Assembly: GCF_020463795.1 (NCBI RefSeq)
Contig: NZ_CP080025.1
Coordinates: forward strand, 1,987,001-2,051,000
From: Echinicola marina
GTDB lineage: Bacteria; Bacteroidota; Bacteroidia; Cytophagales; Cyclobacteriaceae
Length of the DNA: 64,000 nt
Reading direction: 5' to 3'
The notes below the pieces were generated by a model. That model saw only the letters and a program-made list of their open reading frames with translations, ran no database searches and was not told the origin of the DNA. How positions within the stretch are numbered: position 1 is the first letter of the stretch; each line of letters starts with the position of its first letter. Positions 25,701 through 34,854 of this stretch are shown in pieces. The position numbers and the translations under genes are program-made.

Positions 25701-28427
25701 ATGAATAAGCACTCTTCTTCCCGTAGAACCTTTGTAAAGCACTCGGCTTTATTATCCTCTTCCATTTATCTGGCACCGGGACTGTCCGAAGCCATGATCC
25801 CAAATCGGGATGGGATGGGCAAAGCGAAGGCTGTAGAAATAAGCGCTTTGGAAAGCGTCAAAAACAAGACTGAAAGTGGGGTGACCTTTGGGATACCTTG
25901 GCCAAAGGGGCAGGTAAAAAAGGAGGAATTTGTTTTAATGACCGAGGGAGGTTCCGAGCAAGCTGTTCAAACTTGGCCTTTGGCCTATTGGCCTGATGGG
26001 AGCTTGAAGTGGACTGGTCATGCCATCGCCGACTATGGTCTATTGGAGGGGCCTTTAAAATTAGCTCCGGGCAAAAAAGTCCCATTCAAAAAAACGATGA
26101 AGACGGTCGAGGAGGAAGACAAAATAATCGTTGATACTGGGCTTATCCGATGTCAGATTAACAAGAAAGGGACATATCTCTTGAAAGAGGTGAGCAGAAA
26201 TGGCCGGCAAAGTTTGAAAAATGGCCGATTGGTCTTATTGCATCAGAATGGGGTCTTGGGAGAAAAGGAAAATATTAAGACCAGCTTATTTGAGGGATCA
26301 ATAGATCAAGTAGATTTAGAACAAGCAGGTCCACTCAGGACAGTGGTAAAAGTGCAGGGAAAGCACGCAGCTGATGGTCATCCCAACTGGCTACTCTTTA
26401 CCATTAGGTTTTACTTTTACGCTGGTGGTGCGTCCATTAAGACCATGCATACGATAGTGTATGATGGTGAAGAAGCAAAAGATTTTATTAAAGGCCTGGG
26501 GCTTCGTTTTGATGTGCCTATGGAGGATAAGTTACATGATCGTCATATAAGGTTTGCAGGAAAGGAAGAAGGGATTTTTGCTGAAGCGGTGAGGGGACTG
26601 ACAGGATTACGAAGGGATCCTGGTCCTAAGGTGAAGGAAGCCCAATTGGCAGGTGAAAAGACACCCCCTACTAGTGAGTTCCCTGAAAATGTGTCCTCTC
26701 GATTACATTATATTCCGGCTTTTGGCGATTATACTTTGTCCCAAACGAGTCCTGATGCTTTTGCCATTCGAAAGCGGACAGCTGCCGGGCATTCCTGGTT
26801 AAAAGCTGGCTTTGGAGATCGTGCTCGGGGTACTGCCTATGTGGGTGGTCCTGCGGGAGGAGTGGCCTTTGGTATCCGCAATTTTTGGCAAAGCTATCCA
26901 GCACAATTGGATATCAGAAATGCTCATACAGAAAGTGCGGAAGTAAGCATGTGGCTATGGGCCCCGGATGCCCCGGCGATGGATCTGCGGTTTTACCATG
27001 ATGGCATGGGACAGGATACTTATGAAAAGCAGTTGGATGCTTTAAATATTACCTATGAGGATTATGAGCCTGGTTTTGGAACGGCCAAGGGAGTAGCCAG
27101 GACCAGTGAGATGTGTATTACGGTTTTGGCAGAAACGCCGGACCACCAATTATTTAATGCCCTTTCCAATGGAGTCGAACAGCCCACTCAGGTGATGGCT
27201 GCTCCTGAATACCTGCATCAAGTAGGTGTATTTGGGAAGATTTGGGATTTGCCTGACAAGACTACGGCCAGGAAGGCACAAATTGAAGATTATTTGCAAG
27301 ATCATTTTGATTTTTATCAGCAGCAGGTGGAAGACAGACGATGGTATGGCTTCTGGGATTATGGGGATGTCATGCATAGCTATGATTTTGACCGGCATAC
27401 TTGGCGCTATGATGTAGGAGGCTTTGCCTGGGATAACTCCGAATTGTCTACTGATCTCTGGCTCTGGTATTATTTTTTGAGGACAGGTAAAGCAGAGGTT
27501 TTTAGAATGGCTGAGGCTATGACCAGACATACAGGAGAAGTGGATGTGCATCATCTTGGCCGCTTTGCCCCCTTAGGAAGCAGACATAATGTGCAGCATT
27601 GGGGCTGTAGTGCCAAGCAACTAAGGATTTCCACAGCAGCTAACAGGCGTTTTTATTACTATTTGACAGCTGATGAAAGAGTGGGAGATTTGATGGAAGA
27701 GCAAGTCAATGCAGCAGCTACCCTGAAGGCTATCCCTCCTACCAGAAAGGTGAGTAATAAATCCGTTTGGGAGACAGAAGATGATCCGCATAGTGTTTAT
27801 TTGGGATTTGGTACAGATTACGGTGCTATTTCAGCAGCTTGGTTGACTGAGTGGGAGAGAACAGGAGATCCAAAGATCAAAGAAAAGCTAGTAAATAGTA
27901 TGAAGACCATTGCCGCGCAACCTAAGGGTTTTTTCACTGGTGGTAGCCGGATGGATTTGAGAACAGGGAAATTTGAAATTCAGGAGCACCAAAGAGCTGG
28001 GGCTTCCCATTTGAGTGCTGTTTTTGGGTTGATGGAAATATGTGCAGAATTGATAGAGAATTTTGACATGCCGGAATTCGAAGCAGCTTGGGTGCAGTAC
28101 TGTACATTATATAATGCCAGTTCGGAAGAACAGGAAAAGGCCTTGGGCAATGCCCTGGGCAAGTTGAATTTGGGGCAGGGGCATAGTCGTTTGACGGCTT
28201 ATGCTGCCAAACGGACTAATGACCATGCATTGGCGCAGCGTGCTTGGAAGGAATTTTTCGGAGGTGCTGCGGGATATAAGTTTGAAAAGCCCAATGTATA
28301 CCAAGTGGAGGGGCCAGAGGTGTTGAGGCCTATGGAAGAAGGAAGACTGTCCACCAATGCCACTGCCCAATGGGGATTGGCTGCCATTGAGTGTTTGGGC
28401 TTAGTTGGGGAAGAGTTAAAAGAATAG
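25701..28427 (+). CDS. PL26-type exo-rhamnogalacturonan lyase
   Basis: The 908-residue protein begins with a twin-arginine signal (SRRTFVKHSALLSSS, residues 7-21), as is common in this family. It has an N-terminal beta-sandwich (VTFGIPWPKGQVKKEEF, TWPLAYWPDGSLKWTGHAI) followed by a long alpha/alpha barrel (about 450-900: FWDYGDVMHSYDFDRHTWR, WDNSELSTDLWLWYYFLRTG, VHHLGRFAPLGSRHNVQHWG). The length and block order fit exo-rhamnogalacturonan lyases, which cut RG-I from one end by beta-elimination and release unsaturated galacturonosyl-rhamnose. GH105 enzymes here could then remove the unsaturated uronate. The assignment rests on remembered family features, not on a search. It overlaps nothing and is followed after 78 bp by the CE12 gene. 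Confidence 0.75.
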   Translation: MNKHSSSRRTFVKHSALLSSSIYLAPGLSEAMIPNRDGMGKAKAVEISALESVKNKTESGVTFGIPWPKGQVKKEEFVLMTEGGSEQAVQTWPLAYWPDGSLKWTGHAIADYGLLEGPLKLAPGKKVPFKKTMKTVEEEDKIIVDTGLIRCQINKKGTYLLKEVSRNGRQSLKNGRLVLLHQNGVLGEKENIKTSLFEGSIDQVDLEQAGPLRTVVKVQGKHAADGHPNWLLFTIRFYFYAGGASIKTMHTIVYDGEEAKDFIKGLGLRFDVPMEDKLHDRHIRFAGKEEGIFAEAVRGLTGLRRDPGPKVKEAQLAGEKTPPTSEFPENVSSRLHYIPAFGDYTLSQTSPDAFAIRKRTAAGHSWLKAGFGDRARGTAYVGGPAGGVAFGIRNFWQSYPAQLDIRNAHTESAEVSMWLWAPDAPAMDLRFYHDGMGQDTYEKQLDALNITYEDYEPGFGTAKGVARTSEMCITVLAETPDHQLFNALSNGVEQPTQVMAAPEYLHQVGVFGKIWDLPDKTTARKAQIEDYLQDHFDFYQQQVEDRRWYGFWDYGDVMHSYDFDRHTWRYDVGGFAWDNSELSTDLWLWYYFLRTGKAEVFRMAEAMTRHTGEVDVHHLGRFAPLGSRHNVQHWGCSAKQLRISTAANRRFYYYLTADERVGDLMEEQVNAAATLKAIPPTRKVSNKSVWETEDDPHSVYLGFGTDYGAISAAWLTEWERTGDPKIKEKLVNSMKTIAAQPKGFFTGGSRMDLRTGKFEIQEHQRAGASHLSAVFGLMEICAELIENFDMPEFEAAWVQYCTLYNASSEEQEKALGNALGKLNLGQGHSRLTAYAAKRTNDHALAQRAWKEFFGGAAGYKFEKPNVYQVEGPEVLRPMEEGRLSTNATAQWGLAAIECLGLVGEELKE

Positions 28428-28505
28428 TCAATCATCATGTGCATTAAGTCTGGAGACAAGAGTTCAATTCTCATGACTCCTTATTCATTACTAAATAAAG
28501 AAAAA

Positions 28506-29846
28506 ATGAAAAACATATTGATTTTGTTTTCCTCAATGGTTTTGTTGGTACTTGGCAATAGCAGTCATGCCCAAAAAGTGGTGGGTAGATCCTGGAAATT
28601 TGACTTTGGAAATGGAGCGATAAGTGAGGGCTACCAGCAAGTGTTGCCAGCCCATAAATACAATAAATCAAGGGGATATGGTTTTTTGGAGGGTAAGGAG
28701 CCACAGGCATTTAACCATGGTAAGGATGCATTGAAGGGGGATTTTGTCAGTAGTGATCGGCCATTTTTCTTTACAGTAGATGTGCCTGAGGGAAATTATG
28801 ATGTAAAAGTAGTTTTGGGAGATCCTAAGGGAACTTCTTCTACGACCGTGAGGGCAGAGAATAGGCGCTTGATGCTGGACAAAACTACTACGAAATATGC
28901 CAGACAAGTGGAAAAAAGTTTTTCGGTACATGTTCGCTATCCCGAGATAGCAAGAACTGATCGCAAGGTGAGGTTAAAGAGCAGGGAATTGGATTACCTG
29001 CATTGGGATCATCAGCTGACATTGGAGTTCAATGGTGATGCGCCCAAGCTGGTGTCCATTGAAATAAGTCCCAATACCAAGGCGCCAACCGTGTTTTTGG
29101 CGGGTAACAGTACGGTAGTTGACCAAGCCTATGAACCTTGGGCGGCTTGGGGTCAGATGTTTCCTGTTTTCTTCAAACCCGGAAAAGTGGTCATCGCCAA
29201 TCATGCAGAATCAGGAGAGACTTTTAAGGCCTTCCGTGGGGAAGGAAGATTGGATAATATCCTCAGTTTGATGAAGCCGGGTGATTATCTCTTTATGGAG
29301 TTTGCCCATAATGACCAGAAACCTGGGGGCAGTCATGTAGCACCTTTTACTACTTATCAAGAGATCATAAGGGAATATATTGCTGCCATAAGGGAGAAGG
29401 GTGGGATTCCTGTGCTAGTGACTTCCATGCACCGAAGGCGGTTTGATAAAGAAGGCAAAATCATCAATACCTTGGAGGAATATCCGGAGGCCATGCGGCA
29501 ATTGGCCGAAGAAGACGGTATTGCTCTTATTGATCTCAATGCCATGAGCAAAGTCCTATATGAGGCTTGGGGTGAGGAATATTCTAAAAAGGCTTTTGTG
29601 CATTTTCCTGCAGGAACCTTCGAAGGGCAGACACAAGATTTTGCCGATGACACCCACTTCAGTACTTATGGTGCCTATCAGTTGGCCAGCTGTGTGGTAG
29701 AGGGGTTAAAAGCTACCAACTTAAGGCTCAAAAAGTACCTTAAAAAAGGATTGCCAAGTTATGATCCAGAAAACCCGCCCTCTTTTGAGGAATTTTACTG
29801 GCCATTGAGTACCAGGACTTCCATTATTAAACCAGATGGAGATTGA
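28506..29846 (+). CDS. CE12 rhamnogalacturonan acetylesterase
   Basis: From the ATG at 28506 the protein has 446 residues and begins with a clean Sec signal (MKNILILFSSMVLLVLG); the frame is open further upstream to 28437, but that start would bury the signal. Residues ~25-185 form the galactose-binding-like N-domain (SWKFDFGNGAISEGYQ), then an SGNH domain: Ser202 in AGNSTVVD, the Asn in HNDQKPGG, and Asp381/His384 in DDTHFSTYG. CE12 enzymes remove acetyl groups from galacturonate of RG-I, which clears the way for the lyase encoded just upstream. A terminator closes this DUF6250-PL26-CE12 unit. Confidence 0.88.
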   Translation: MKNILILFSSMVLLVLGNSSHAQKVVGRSWKFDFGNGAISEGYQQVLPAHKYNKSRGYGFLEGKEPQAFNHGKDALKGDFVSSDRPFFFTVDVPEGNYDVKVVLGDPKGTSSTTVRAENRRLMLDKTTTKYARQVEKSFSVHVRYPEIARTDRKVRLKSRELDYLHWDHQLTLEFNGDAPKLVSIEISPNTKAPTVFLAGNSTVVDQAYEPWAAWGQMFPVFFKPGKVVIANHAESGETFKAFRGEGRLDNILSLMKPGDYLFMEFAHNDQKPGGSHVAPFTTYQEIIREYIAAIREKGGIPVLVTSMHRRRFDKEGKIINTLEEYPEAMRQLAEEDGIALIDLNAMSKVLYEAWGEEYSKKAFVHFPAGTFEGQTQDFADDTHFSTYGAYQLASCVVEGLKATNLRLKKYLKKGLPSYDPENPPSFEEFYWPLSTRTSIIKPDGD

Positions 29847-29910
29847 AAATATGCTTCTCAAGTATTTAGTATCAAGTACTGAATAGGGAGAAATGAGTGG
29901 GGAAACAAGA

Positions 29911-29947
29911 GAAAGCTGTTCGGGATTTCAAATTCTGAACAGCTTTC
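29911..29947 (+). terminator. Terminator after CE12
   Basis: GAAAGCTGTTC (29911-29921) pairs perfectly with GAACAGCTTTC (29937-29947), followed by a T-rich stretch. The remaining 267 bp up to the GH51 gene shows only AT-rich promoter-like DNA. Confidence 0.75.
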
Positions 29948-30214
29948 CTCATTTTGTGGCATGTCGTGACTAAGTTGTACCTAGTCCTCTGACTTGGTAC
30001 ATGATAAATTTGAGCCTCTGACTCAAAAAAGGAAGCGAACCAATGAAATTCAACTTTTCGTTTTGATCAATGAATATTTTTAAGTGTATAAATAACAATT
30101 AAATATTTTTCCTATATTTACCTTATTATTTATACGAATGGATGGTAGGATATGGAGTAAATACTGATTCCTTGTCGGAGCCATGAACAATAACATCTAA
30201 TAATAACCTCAACG

Positions 30215-32191
30215 ATGAACAAGCTAAACCCCCTAATGCTTGGAATACTGGCACTTTTGCTGCCATTATTGGGCCAAGCTCAAAACCAAACTACTCTTTT
30301 AGAAATTGACCTGAATGAAAAGGTCAGTGATGTCTCCCCCAATATGTGGGGATTGTTTTTTGAAGATATCAATTTTGCTGCGGACGGTGGCTTATATGCC
30401 GAAATGATCAAGAACTATTCTTTTGAATTTGAAAATCCCATGATGGGTTGGAGAAGAGTGGAGGACAATGGCGCAAAAGGATATGTTTTTAATAGGAATC
30501 ATCCGAGCGGTGTCAACCATAAATACCTGCGCTTGCAACGCTTAAATAATACAGGAAATTTTGGGGTAAGTAATGAAGGGTTTCGTGGAATGGCCGTCAA
30601 AGAGGGGCTAAAGTACACGGTGACTTTTATTGCTAAACTGGCCAAAGGGGATGATTTAGCCCTTAGCACAAAGTTACTGGCTGGTGGAGCGGTAATTGGA
30701 GAAGGTTTCGTAAGTGGTTTTACCAGTAAATGGGCAGAATATGAGATAGTAATGACGGCAACCAAAACCTTGGACGGAGTAGGATTTCATGTTTTGCTGG
30801 AAGGAGAAGGAGAACTTGATATTGATATGATCTCTATGTTCCCGGAAGATACTTGGAAGGGAAGAAAAAGAGGCTTAAGGAAGGATTTGGTGCAATTGCT
30901 CGCCGATATGGAGCCGGGGTTCTTGCGTTTTCCAGGTGGTTGTATCGTGGAAGGTTTTGATTTGGAGAACCGTTATGAATGGAAAAAGACCATTGGAGAA
31001 ATGGAGGAGCGCGAGGTGATCAAAAACAGATGGAATATTGAGTTTGCGCACCGTACCACGCCCGATTATTACCAGTCTTTCGGTATTGGTTTTTTTGAAT
31101 ATTTCCAGTTGTCAGAAGATTTGGGCGCAGAACCCCTGCCTATTTTGAGTTGTGGCTTGGCCTGTCAGTTTAATACGGGAGAGCAGGTGGCTATTGGAGC
31201 CTTGGACGAATATGTCAATGATGCCTTGGATCTGATTGAATTTGCCAATGGACCTGTAGACAGTAAATGGGGTGCCAAACGGGCAGCAATGGGGCATCCT
31301 GAGCCTTTTGACCTGAAGTTTATTGGTGTAGGCAATGAAAACTGGGGGCCACAGTATATTGAGCGGGCAAAGATTTTTGAGAAAGCCATCAAGGCAGCCT
31401 ATCCAGAGATCACCATTGTATCCACTTCGGGCCCTTTTCCTGATGGCCATGAGTTTGATTACCTATGGGGAGAGTTGAAGGAGATGGATGCAGAACTGGT
31501 GGATGAGCATTATTATAGGCCACCATCCTGGTTCAGGGAGAATGCCAGAAGGTACGATGATTATGACCGAAATGGTCCCAAAGTTTTTGCCGGAGAGTAT
31601 GCTGCCCATAGTACTACGGTCAGCGAATCTTGGAAACGCAATAATTGGGAAGCGGCCTTGTCAGAAGCGGCCTTTATGACGGGTTTGGAGAGAAATGCTG
31701 AGGTGGTAAGGCTGGCATCCTATGCGCCACTTTTTGCCCATGTAAATGGCTGGCAGTGGAATCCTGATTTGATCTGGTTTGATAATCTCAGGTCTTATGG
31801 TACGACTAATTATCATGTGCAGAAATTATTTTCGACCAATAGAGGCACAGATGTATTGCCAATTACTGCAGATGGAAAAAGCTTGGCAGGAGAGGATAAT
31901 TTGTATGCTTCTGCCGTATTAGATGAAGATAGTGGTGAAATGATCTTCAAGATTGTGAACACATCTACAGCGGCTAAAAAAGTCAGCATCAAATTGGATG
32001 GAAAATATAGGGGCAATGGAGAAGGTGTTTTAATTGAAATGGCCCATGAGGACTTGGAAGCATTTAACTCATTGGAGAATCCTGTCGCAGTAGAACCGCA
32101 AGAAAAAAGCTTTATAATCAGTAAAAAGACAATTGAGTTGGAGCTCAAAGGACAGTCTGTAAATGTCGGGAAAGTTAAATTGAGTAAATAG
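30215..32191 (+). CDS. GH51 alpha-L-arabinofuranosidase
   Basis: The 658-residue protein has a Sec signal (1-23) and the GH51 layout: family opening MWGLFFEDINFAADGGLYAE, a CBM4/9-like insert (about 85-215), and a TIM barrel with acid/base Glu375 in GVGNENWGPQ and nucleophile Glu461 in FAGEYAAH, then a C-terminal beta-sandwich. It should release alpha-L-arabinofuranose from arabinan and arabinogalactan side chains of RG-I, complementing the GH127 enzyme. A separate transcript is likely, since terminators lie on both sides. Confidence 0.92.
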   Translation: MNKLNPLMLGILALLLPLLGQAQNQTTLLEIDLNEKVSDVSPNMWGLFFEDINFAADGGLYAEMIKNYSFEFENPMMGWRRVEDNGAKGYVFNRNHPSGVNHKYLRLQRLNNTGNFGVSNEGFRGMAVKEGLKYTVTFIAKLAKGDDLALSTKLLAGGAVIGEGFVSGFTSKWAEYEIVMTATKTLDGVGFHVLLEGEGELDIDMISMFPEDTWKGRKRGLRKDLVQLLADMEPGFLRFPGGCIVEGFDLENRYEWKKTIGEMEEREVIKNRWNIEFAHRTTPDYYQSFGIGFFEYFQLSEDLGAEPLPILSCGLACQFNTGEQVAIGALDEYVNDALDLIEFANGPVDSKWGAKRAAMGHPEPFDLKFIGVGNENWGPQYIERAKIFEKAIKAAYPEITIVSTSGPFPDGHEFDYLWGELKEMDAELVDEHYYRPPSWFRENARRYDDYDRNGPKVFAGEYAAHSTTVSESWKRNNWEAALSEAAFMTGLERNAEVVRLASYAPLFAHVNGWQWNPDLIWFDNLRSYGTTNYHVQKLFSTNRGTDVLPITADGKSLAGEDNLYASAVLDEDSGEMIFKIVNTSTAAKKVSIKLDGKYRGNGEGVLIEMAHEDLEAFNSLENPVAVEPQEKSFIISKKTIELELKGQSVNVGKVKLSK

Positions 32192-32216
32192 AAATAATAT
32201 TGTTTGATTGGGAGAG

Positions 32217-32242
32217 GGCCAGCCGAGAGGTTGGCCTTTTTT
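32217..32242 (+). terminator. Terminator after GH51
   Basis: GGCCAGCC (32217-32224) pairs with GGTTGGCC (32229-32236) with one G-U pair around a GAGA tetraloop, then six T residues. Confidence 0.85.
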
Positions 32243-32348
32243 CATGCCTAAGAATTGACGAAGTATTGAAGGAAGTTTTAATTATTAGGGAATCTGTGCT
32301 ATTTTACTAAAGAATAATCAGGATAAAGTCTGAGGTTTTGAACGAAAT

Positions 32349-34775
32349 ATGAGGATAAGAACGGTATATAGGCTCTTTTTAGGTGTTTTTTTGGTGATGT
32401 TAATGCTGGCATGCTCCAGCTCAACAAAAAAGCAAAGAATGATCCTTGACTTCAATAAGGGCTGGTATTTTAAATTGGGGGACCATCCCAATGCCCTCAA
32501 TGCAGATTTTAATGTTTCTAGCTGGCAGGAAGTTACTTTACCCCATGACTGGAGCATAGCGGGGGATTTCAGTGAAAATCACCCCACTACTGTGGCTGGA
32601 GGTGCTTTGCCAGCAGGAAAAGCTTGGTATAGAAAGACTTTTTTACTTCCAAAAGAAGCCGTGGAACAAATTATTTGGATAGAATTTGATGGGGTATACC
32701 GTAATAGTGAAGTTTGGATCAATGGGCATAGATTGGGGGAAAGACCAAATGGTTATAGCTCCTTTAAATATGATTTGTCCCCTTACTTAAATTATGGCGA
32801 TGAGGCCAATATCCTTGCCGTAAAGGTGGACAATGCTGACCAGCCCAATTCTAGGTGGTATACTGGATCTGGTATATACAGGAATGTTCGATTGGTAAGG
32901 ACAGAGAAAATCCATATTGATCATTGGGGGCTTTTTGTGAGTACTTCCCAAGTGAGCCAGGAACAGGCACAGGTGGATTTGGAGGTAGTCATTAAGAATG
33001 AAGGTCTCGTTCAAAGGCATTTGACTTTAGAAACCAGGATATTGAATAGTGAGGGGCTTGAAGTGGCACGCCAAACTACAAAAGAGACGGTTTTAGGAAA
33101 TCAGCATGCTGAGATTATTCAGGAAATCAAGGTGGATAATCCGCAATTATGGTCGATTGAACATCCTTATTTATACCAAGTGGAGACGAAAGTATATGCT
33201 GGTATACAGCTAATGGATGATTTGACAACACCTTTGGGGATACGTTATTTTAAGTTTGACCCTGAAAATGGATTTTCTCTGAATGGCCAAGCCATGAAAA
33301 TTAAGGGGGTTGCCATGCATCATGATCTAGGAGCCCTAGGAGCGGCAGTAAACAAAAGGGCCATTGAGAGGCAATTGAAGATATTGAAGGAAATGGGCGT
33401 CAATGCTATCAGGACAGCCCATAATCCTCCAGCTCCTGAATTATTGGATTTATGTGATCAAATGGGCTTTCTTGTGCAAGATGAAGCTTTTGATGTTTGG
33501 AAGGAGGGAAAACAGGAATCTGATGGACACATATATTGGGAACAATGGCACAGAAAGGATTTAGAAGTTATGGTCCTAAGAGACAGAAATCATCCATCAG
33601 TGATCATGTGGAGTATAGGAAATGAAATCCCAGAGCAATATGACAGTGCAGGAATCAGTATAGCCAGTGAATTGGCAGGGATCATCAAAGAGCTGGACAT
33701 GACTCGGCCTATAACAGCGGGCTTGAATGAAAACAGGCCAGGAAAAAACTTTGTGGTTCAGTCGGCTAGTTTGGATGTTTTAGGATTTAACTATAGACAT
33801 AAGGACTATTCGATGCTGGATAATTGGTATCCAATGATGAATTTGATTGCTGCTGAAGGAATGTCTGCATTGGCTACCAGGGGACATTATGAAATGCCAT
33901 CTGATAAGATTATTCGCATGAATAGCCTTGAGAAAGAAAGTATGGAAGATGAAGATTATTCCATTTCATCTTACGATCATGTGTCAGCTGACTGGGGCAG
34001 TACCCATGAAGAAACTTTAAAAGCGCTGAAGGGCAAAGATTATATTTCAGGGGTTTTTGTTTGGGCCGGATTTGATTATTTGGGAGAATCTACTCCCTAT
34101 CCATTTCCTGCAAGGAGTTCCTATTTTGGTATTGTGGACTTGGCTGGTTTTCCTAAGGATGCTTATTATCTCTACCAAAGTGAGTGGACAGATAAGCCGG
34201 TTTTGCATTTGTTTCCACATTGGAATTGGAAGAAAGGTGAGCAGGTGGATGTCTGGGCTTATTATAGTCAAGCGGATGAGGTGGAATTGTTTTTGAATGG
34301 AAAATCCCTTGGAGTAAAGAAGAAGGAAGGAGATGCCATGCACGTCATGTGGCGTGTGGATTTTGAGCCGGGTTCACTGAGATTGGTATCCAGGAAAAAT
34401 GGTGAGCAGGTTTTGGAAAGGCAGGTGCACACTGCTGGGGATCCTGATAAGGTACTTTTAACTCCAGATAGGAGGGAGCTGTCAGCTGACGGAAAGGATT
34501 TGTCTTTTGTTACGGTCAGTGTGGTGGATAGTAAAGGGGTCTTGGTACCCCATGCGGATAACCTGATCCATTTTGAAGTGAAGGGAGCGGCTAAGATTGC
34601 CGGGGTTGATAATGGTTATCAGGCTTCTTTGGAATCTTTTAAGGCAGATCATAGAAAAGCCTTTAATGGTAAATGCCTGCTGATCGTTCAAAATAATGAA
34701 AGCAAGGGAGAAATTGTCATAAGGGCTAGCTCTGACGGGCTAAGGGCTGCTCAGACCACCCTTACTTCAGATTAG
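32349..34775 (+). CDS. GH2 beta-galactosidase-type lipoprotein with DUF4982 domain
   Basis: The 808-residue protein has a lipoprotein signal (lipobox LAC, Cys22), a sugar-binding domain (about 35-190: VTLPHDWSIAGDF, AWYRKTF), an Ig-like domain, and a TIM barrel with acid/base Glu426 in WSIGNEIPE and a likely nucleophile Glu503 in IAAEGMSALATRG. A DUF4982 domain (about 615-690: VWAYYSQADEVELFLNGKSLG) and a C-terminal Ig-like domain follow. Most characterised enzymes with this layout are beta-galactosidases, which would trim galactan side chains of RG-I; other GH2 activities cannot be excluded. Confidence 0.87.
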   Translation: MRIRTVYRLFLGVFLVMLMLACSSSTKKQRMILDFNKGWYFKLGDHPNALNADFNVSSWQEVTLPHDWSIAGDFSENHPTTVAGGALPAGKAWYRKTFLLPKEAVEQIIWIEFDGVYRNSEVWINGHRLGERPNGYSSFKYDLSPYLNYGDEANILAVKVDNADQPNSRWYTGSGIYRNVRLVRTEKIHIDHWGLFVSTSQVSQEQAQVDLEVVIKNEGLVQRHLTLETRILNSEGLEVARQTTKETVLGNQHAEIIQEIKVDNPQLWSIEHPYLYQVETKVYAGIQLMDDLTTPLGIRYFKFDPENGFSLNGQAMKIKGVAMHHDLGALGAAVNKRAIERQLKILKEMGVNAIRTAHNPPAPELLDLCDQMGFLVQDEAFDVWKEGKQESDGHIYWEQWHRKDLEVMVLRDRNHPSVIMWSIGNEIPEQYDSAGISIASELAGIIKELDMTRPITAGLNENRPGKNFVVQSASLDVLGFNYRHKDYSMLDNWYPMMNLIAAEGMSALATRGHYEMPSDKIIRMNSLEKESMEDEDYSISSYDHVSADWGSTHEETLKALKGKDYISGVFVWAGFDYLGESTPYPFPARSSYFGIVDLAGFPKDAYYLYQSEWTDKPVLHLFPHWNWKKGEQVDVWAYYSQADEVELFLNGKSLGVKKKEGDAMHVMWRVDFEPGSLRLVSRKNGEQVLERQVHTAGDPDKVLLTPDRRELSADGKDLSFVTVSVVDSKGVLVPHADNLIHFEVKGAAKIAGVDNGYQASLESFKADHRKAFNGKCLLIVQNNESKGEIVIRASSDGLRAAQTTLTSD

Positions 34776-34787
34776 CTTTTAATTTTT

Positions 34788-34845
34788 GTTTCACGCAAAG
34801 CCTACAAGGACTAGCAATGGAAAATCTGCGCGCCTTGCGTGAAAC
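34788..34845. terminator. Inverted repeat between convergent GH2 and sbcC
   Basis: GTTTCACGCAA (34788-34798) pairs perfectly with TTGCGTGAAAC (34835-34845) around a 36-nt loop. It is tail to tail between two genes and could stop both transcripts. The sequence type, with its GTTTCACGCAA arm, also resembles short dispersed repeats seen in Bacteroidota, so it may be one of those. Confidence 0.55.
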
Positions 34846-34854
34846 ATGAATTAC

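Noticed and set aside
28437-28505. Upstream start for the CE12 gene
   Set aside because: It adds 23 residues before a clear signal peptide; the ATG at 28506 places the signal at the N-terminus.
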